Below are positions 59,768 to 64,000 of a stretch of 64,000 bases of DNA, piece after piece. Numbering within the stretch: the first letter of the stretch is position 1; every line of letters starts with the position of its first letter. A program made the translations under genes and the position numbers. Origin of the DNA: Argentina anserina (Eukaryota; Streptophyta; Magnoliopsida; Rosales; Rosaceae); assembly GCF_933775445.1 (NCBI RefSeq), contig NC_065877.1, positions 33,294,001 to 33,358,000 of the forward strand, read 5' to 3'. The notes beneath the pieces are model-generated. The model did no database searches. It was not told the origin of the DNA and saw nothing but the letters and a program-made list of their open reading frames with translations.

Positions 59768-59963
59768 TGTTGTTCAGAGCTTTCTTCTTCTTCTTCTTAT
59801 TCTTCTTCTCTTTCTAATCTATCTAACTGTAAATGCAAAACCAAAGCACAGAGAGAAAAGCCAATTGCTTGTTCTTGTTTTTGCTACAAGATTACAAATA
59901 TGAGAGTGATTTTCTCCTTTCCTCTTTTATTTGTTACTTTTTCTAAAAAGTGTTAACTTGCCC

Positions 59964-59990
59964 AAGCCCAAAATTCAGTAGCCCGGCCCA
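59964..59990 (-). promoter_or_regulatory. Site II-like motifs upstream of DCP5
   Basis: AAGCCCA and GGCCCA lie about 200-225 bp upstream of the DCP5 ATG; on the minus strand they read TGGGCTT and TGGGCC, the TCP-bound site II core. Confidence 0.45.
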
Positions 59991-61059
59991 TTTTCTCATC
60001 GTCTTTTCGTGTTCCAGTGTTCCTCATCTCAACATGACAGGGTTTGGTCGGATGCCACAGATAACGGCTTCGTGACAATGAGCTCATGTTGATTTTGGTA
60101 TATCACTAATAAAAGTAGGTTACTAACGTCGTCCACACGTGAAACTCAAATGTCCGTACAAACTCTACTTCATTAAAAATGGTAAATACGTGTATGATTT
60201 AAAAATTCGTCACATTGAAAATTATGATACAACACGTAGGTTTATAAGAGTTTGTGTCACTTCATCATTATTTTTAGATGTGAACCACATATCACTTTAT
60301 CAGCTCTGATGGTTATTCGTGAATCATAATTTTTCCTATAGCTTAGTCGAATTAGAAACAATGCACACATTTCAACTTTCAAATTTCGTCTTCTTGTTTT
60401 TGGTTCTTTAAATTTTAATTTGTTTAATTCAATGCAACAACACTAAGTACTTTGTCGATATGTATAGACATGAGAATCGTGAAAAAGTCATTCAAATTTG
60501 TATATCATATTTTGTTGGAAGTCCGATCCTCATAGGCTCATATAATAAAGATTTTGAGTACATGAAGTTCATGCAAGAATAACAATTTAAAAGCTCAAAT
60601 AATGGGATTTATGAACAGTTCAGTTAAACTATAGAAACTCACTTACTCCAGGAATATTAAAAACTATGACACTATCGTACAAAACGTTAATTTTGCGTCA
60701 ATACTTAATCTGACAATGCGCCAATTGTGGTGCACCAAAGGCTCTTATACATTCTCAAGCTTGGTACCTAGCTAATTAATTGTTTTTATAGCGATCACTC
60801 ATATGGCGCCCCTGATCTACTTTCTCTATCGATCACATACGTTTGCAACTCGAAGGAGGCCAGTTGACTATTGACAGAAGGTGTCTAGCTAGATGCCATA
60901 CCAATTTAATTAAGAACTAATCAATCATTGCAGTATGAGCAGAGATTATTAATAAGTGGGAAAATCTGTGAAGCAATAACAAATTTTATCCATGCTTTGG
61001 CTTAGACACTCTTGAATTCATTTCCGAACTAATGCACATCGAACTAACTGTTATATGCG

Positions 61060-61091
<32 letters not shown>

Positions 61092-61092
61092 A
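61060..61092. repeat. (CA)n(TA)n compound microsatellite
   Basis: About 17 bp of CA followed by about 15 bp of TA. Confidence 0.92.
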
Positions 61093-61204
61093 AAGAATTC
61101 ATACAGATGGCTCGATAATTATTGCCTGGAAGAGGAAAGACTGAAAGACGTACTCTCATTTCGATCTGTTCAACCAGCTTATAGATGAAGATGAGCGATT
61201 GGTG

Positions 61205-61205
<1 letters not shown>

Positions 61206-61236
<31 letters not shown>
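61206..61236. repeat. (TA)n microsatellite
   Basis: About 31 bp of alternating TA. Confidence 0.92.
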
Positions 61237-61239
<3 letters not shown>

Positions 61240-62277
61240 GTGAATTTTTTGATTTGATTTCTCTTGTTCTTTTCTTGCGTGAAGAAGAATTGAAGAAAGC
61301 ATGGAATATGCATATGACAGATTGACGTACAGAAGCTTTGATCTCTTTGTTTATCTTGCAGCTAGCTAGAACTTCACCAACTAAGAAAAAATTAGTCGAG
61401 ATGAACACGTACGCTCATTTCTTCATATTAATGATATGGAACCTTGTATACAGTATACCAGATGATGCATGCAGTACATTTGCAGATCGATGATTTAATT
61501 TCAATCCAGTGTGACTCTTAATTAGCAGTTCTGAACAAACTACGTACCAGCTGGGCGGTACCTGTCTTGAAAAATGTTAGAATGCACTGTTGCATTATCA
61601 TGTTGTGTACGTTCTAGTCCAGACTGTTCACTGCCCCAAAATTTTGCAAGTCGACATCAATACTAGGACGCAAAATCACTTGCTAGCTCCAACATTGGTG
61701 TACGTAGTGCAATGGAGAGCAATATGGCAAAAACTTTCGAAGTACTAAAATTCACTATTAGTGAACAGTAGCTATTTCAACAATCCAAGTGCACTTGTGG
61801 ATTTGGCACGTATAATTATACTAATGTCTTTCAAAATTAAGATCGATGAACATAAACATGCATCATTCATATTTCATAATGTTGTCATTGCCTCGCTAGC
61901 TATAAGAAGGTGGTTGATGTAGGAGGCTAGGCCATTCATGCATGCATAGAATTTCTTCGAAGACCATGACCCAAATATGAACGAGGTCTGAAATCGGATT
62001 TTGATCAGGGATCATCAATATCGGCTGCGTGCAGTATAATTAATTTATTCAGGGGAGTGAGGGGACAATGCTTGCTAGCTCGCCGGTGCTGGGAACTTTA
62101 TCTCAGCTAGCACACAGTGTCGTTGTATACGAACAAATATGTGATCATAAATGGGAAATTAAAAGAGGCCAGACATAGATAGTCTACATATTGACAACTT
62201 TTATAAGAATTGTAAGCCCAAAACAAAAACCAATAATCTCAAGCTAACACTAAACATCAATTGACATCATTATTTTT

Positions 62278-63850
62278 AGGGCAAATTATAAAAATGTACT
62301 ATCTCCTAACTTATATTAGAAAAAAGTCACTATTTCTGAATTAATTATAAAAAAGTCATCATATTTAAGTGGAAATTATAAAAAAGTCAACAAAATTAGA
62401 AAAAAAAGTCACTTTAAAAATATTTTATGAACTATTTTGCCATTTCTTACTTTTTTTTCTTTTTTTTTTCCTAATTTCGACCATAATTTTCTCGTCCGGC
62501 GATAGATTTTGACGAAATTGGTACCGTTAAAAAGAACTCGCTCCCCTCTTTCATTTGATATACTACCCACTCCGAATCGACCAACCGTACAAGGCGCAAC
62601 AACCATCACAAAAGGGTTGCCGCCATCAATGGCGGTGCTTCAAGCAATTTCGGTGAAACCGAAGCTCAAGATTCCCTAATTCCTGCTATTCTCTTCATTC
62701 TGAGCATACTTATATCAATCTCATTTGAATTTTAACAAAATTTCATATATTTCGACATTTCCTCTCGGCATGTCACAGACGCTGTCACAGATGCTGTCAC
62801 AGACGTTGTCACACCTATTGTCACAACCGCTATCATACTATCTATTTACACCCACTGTCACAACCTCTGTCACATTACCTATCACAACCAATATCACACT
62901 ACCTATTACACTAACTGTCACACATCCTGTCACACCTCATATCACACCCACTATCACAGAAGCTGTCACACTGTCTATTTACACTAACGGTCACATCCAC
63001 TGTCATACCAATCTCATTTGAATTTTAACAAAATTTCACATATTTCCACATTTTCTCTCGGCATGTCACAGCTCCTGTCACAAACACTGTCACAGACGTT
63101 GTCACAGACACTGTCACACCTACTGTCACAACCGCTATCACACTATCTATTTACACTCATTGTCACAACCTCTGTCACACTACCTATCACAACCACTATC
63201 ACACTACCTATTACACTAACTGTCACACCTCATATCACACCCACTGTCACAGAAGTTGTCACACTATCTATTTACACTAATGGTCACAACTGTCATACCT
63301 ACTGTCACAACCACTGTCACACACATTGCTCTCTCCAATCGACTTCTGCTGCTCTCTCCAAGAATCTCGAGGACCTCGTCCTCCGATATTAAGCGCTTCC
63401 AGTAGTGTCAGCGTCAAAGAAGTCGAGTTGTCATCGTTGATCCTGTGGAAGCAATTACAACGGTTCCGGCCATATTTCGTTGGTGATGGGTTTGAGATCA
63501 AGGCCTTGGGGCTCTGGGTTGTAGTTGGGTTGGATTGTCAATGAAGCAGACTTCAATGGTCGTCGTCGACGACTTTGTTGAAATTGAGATCGATTTGGAC
63601 TCTCGACTACGTTAACGAACTGCTAGGGAACAAGACCGGAGGTATAAGAGATTGAGAACAAGGCCGAAAAAATGAATACATGCACGGGAACATGGATTTG
63701 AAAAATTTTGATGGCATTTTGTAAATATTTCAAACATCAATGACAACAGTATAAGAGATTGAGAAAATTGACTTTTTTATAATTTTCAAATCTTACTTGA
63801 TCTTTTTATAAATACATGTATTAAAAGTGACTTTTTTATTCATTGTAGCG
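62278..63850. mobile_element. Possible non-autonomous transposon with AAAAAAGTCA end repeats
   Basis: Left end region (62278-62415) repeats AATTATAAAAAAGTCA-type units. The right region (63765-63850) holds GACTTTTTTATAATTTTC and GTGACTTTTTTATTC in the opposite orientation. Between them lie GC-richer stretches and a minisatellite. This looks like an element with imperfect repetitive inverted ends, perhaps MULE-type. No target duplication was identified. Confidence 0.35.
62771..63325. repeat. CTGTCACA minisatellite with 293-bp higher-order repeat
   Basis: Dozens of 12-bp-like units with the core TGTCACA (or TATCACA) fill the region. A larger unit is present twice: CAATCTCATTTGAATTTTAA starts at 62716 and 63009, exactly 293 bp apart, each followed by CTCTCGGCATGTCACAG and the array. 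The open frames across it (62725-63021 and 63018-63392) exist because a 12-bp unit keeps frame; they are not claimed as genes. Confidence 0.9.
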
Positions 63851-64000
63851 TTTGAACTATACATCAACATTGCCTGATAGATCGAAGTCTGCAATTTTGT
63901 TTTATGAAATTAATTAATATATGGAAAAATAAATGAGAATGCACAATATTAGCCGATTATGCAAAACAGTCTTACCAAAATACTTACTTTTATTATTGAA
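63326..64000. other. Right edge, nothing recognised beyond repeat sequence
   Basis: 63330-63650 is GC-richer and could be a captured or decayed exon (short frames such as 63326-63544), but no family is recognised. The last 150 bp is AT-rich. Confidence 0.35.

Larger units (their letters stand above)
59991..62277. other. Intergenic, nothing recognised
   Basis: No gene with family features. A minus-strand frame at 60986-61408 is driven by CA/TA microsatellites and is not credible. Confidence 0.4.

Noticed and set aside
60986..61408. 140-residue minus-strand ORF
   Set aside because: Driven by CA and TA microsatellites; no domain.
62771..63325. CRISPR-like array
   Set aside because: Repeats are short, degenerate and continuous with no unique spacers; this is plant nuclear DNA.
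62725..63392. Two Thr/Ser/Leu-rich ORFs starting MNFNKIS as a repeated gene
   Set aside because: They are translations of a minisatellite whose unit keeps frame; duplicated start reflects the 293-bp repeat.

Overview
The window is nuclear DNA from a flowering plant (a eudicot). The spliced genes have GT-AG introns and plant-specific families (AS1, RAV, DVL/RTFL, TCP). Intergenic DNA is AT-rich with many (TA)n tracts and plant transposons. The style of the repeats suggests Rosaceae, but that is an impression and not proven by the sequence.

Layout: 1-5.2 kb holds a tRNA-Gly(CCC) gene and an intact ASYMMETRIC LEAVES1/PHANTASTICA MYB gene. 5.9-11.0 kb is a complete Mutator-like transposon (MULE): 180-bp inverted repeats, a perfect 9-bp target duplication, and an uninterrupted five-exon transposase of about 1170 residues. 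11.0-18.0 kb is repeat-rich, with hAT-type non-autonomous elements, GC-rich foldback sequence and a solo LTR. 18.1-19.1 kb carries a RAV (AP2+B3) repressor gene on the minus strand. 19.3-29.3 kb is gene-poor, with a second solo LTR of the same family and a retroposon with a 13-bp target duplication. A DVL/RTFL small-peptide gene (49 residues) lies at 29.5 kb. 33.7-38.6 kb is a CACTA transposon that has captured the 5' half of a CULLIN1 gene, including its probable core promoter, 5' UTR intron and six coding exons. A CYC/TB1-type TCP gene is at 42.2 kb. From 47.9 to 59.8 kb lies a compact block of four housekeeping genes: UMP1 proteasome maturation factor (+), eIF2B delta (+), cytochrome b561 (-) and DCP5/LSM14 decapping factor (-). 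The last 4 kb is repeats, including a TGTCACA minisatellite with a 293-bp higher-order period.

The genes do not form one pathway. Four are developmental regulators of leaf, flowering or branching control (AS1, RAV, DVL, TCP), each in a large non-coding territory. The housekeeping genes are close together and largely free of transposons. The most unusual item is the CACTA element. Its captured CUL1 fragment keeps every splice site and an open frame through the N-terminal region that binds SKP1/F-box proteins in the family, but lacks the RBX1-binding and neddylation part. If expressed, it could encode a dominant-negative-like cullin fragment carried by a transposon. A sequence closely resembling the unoccupied insertion site lies about 0.8 kb downstream of the element and supports its boundaries.
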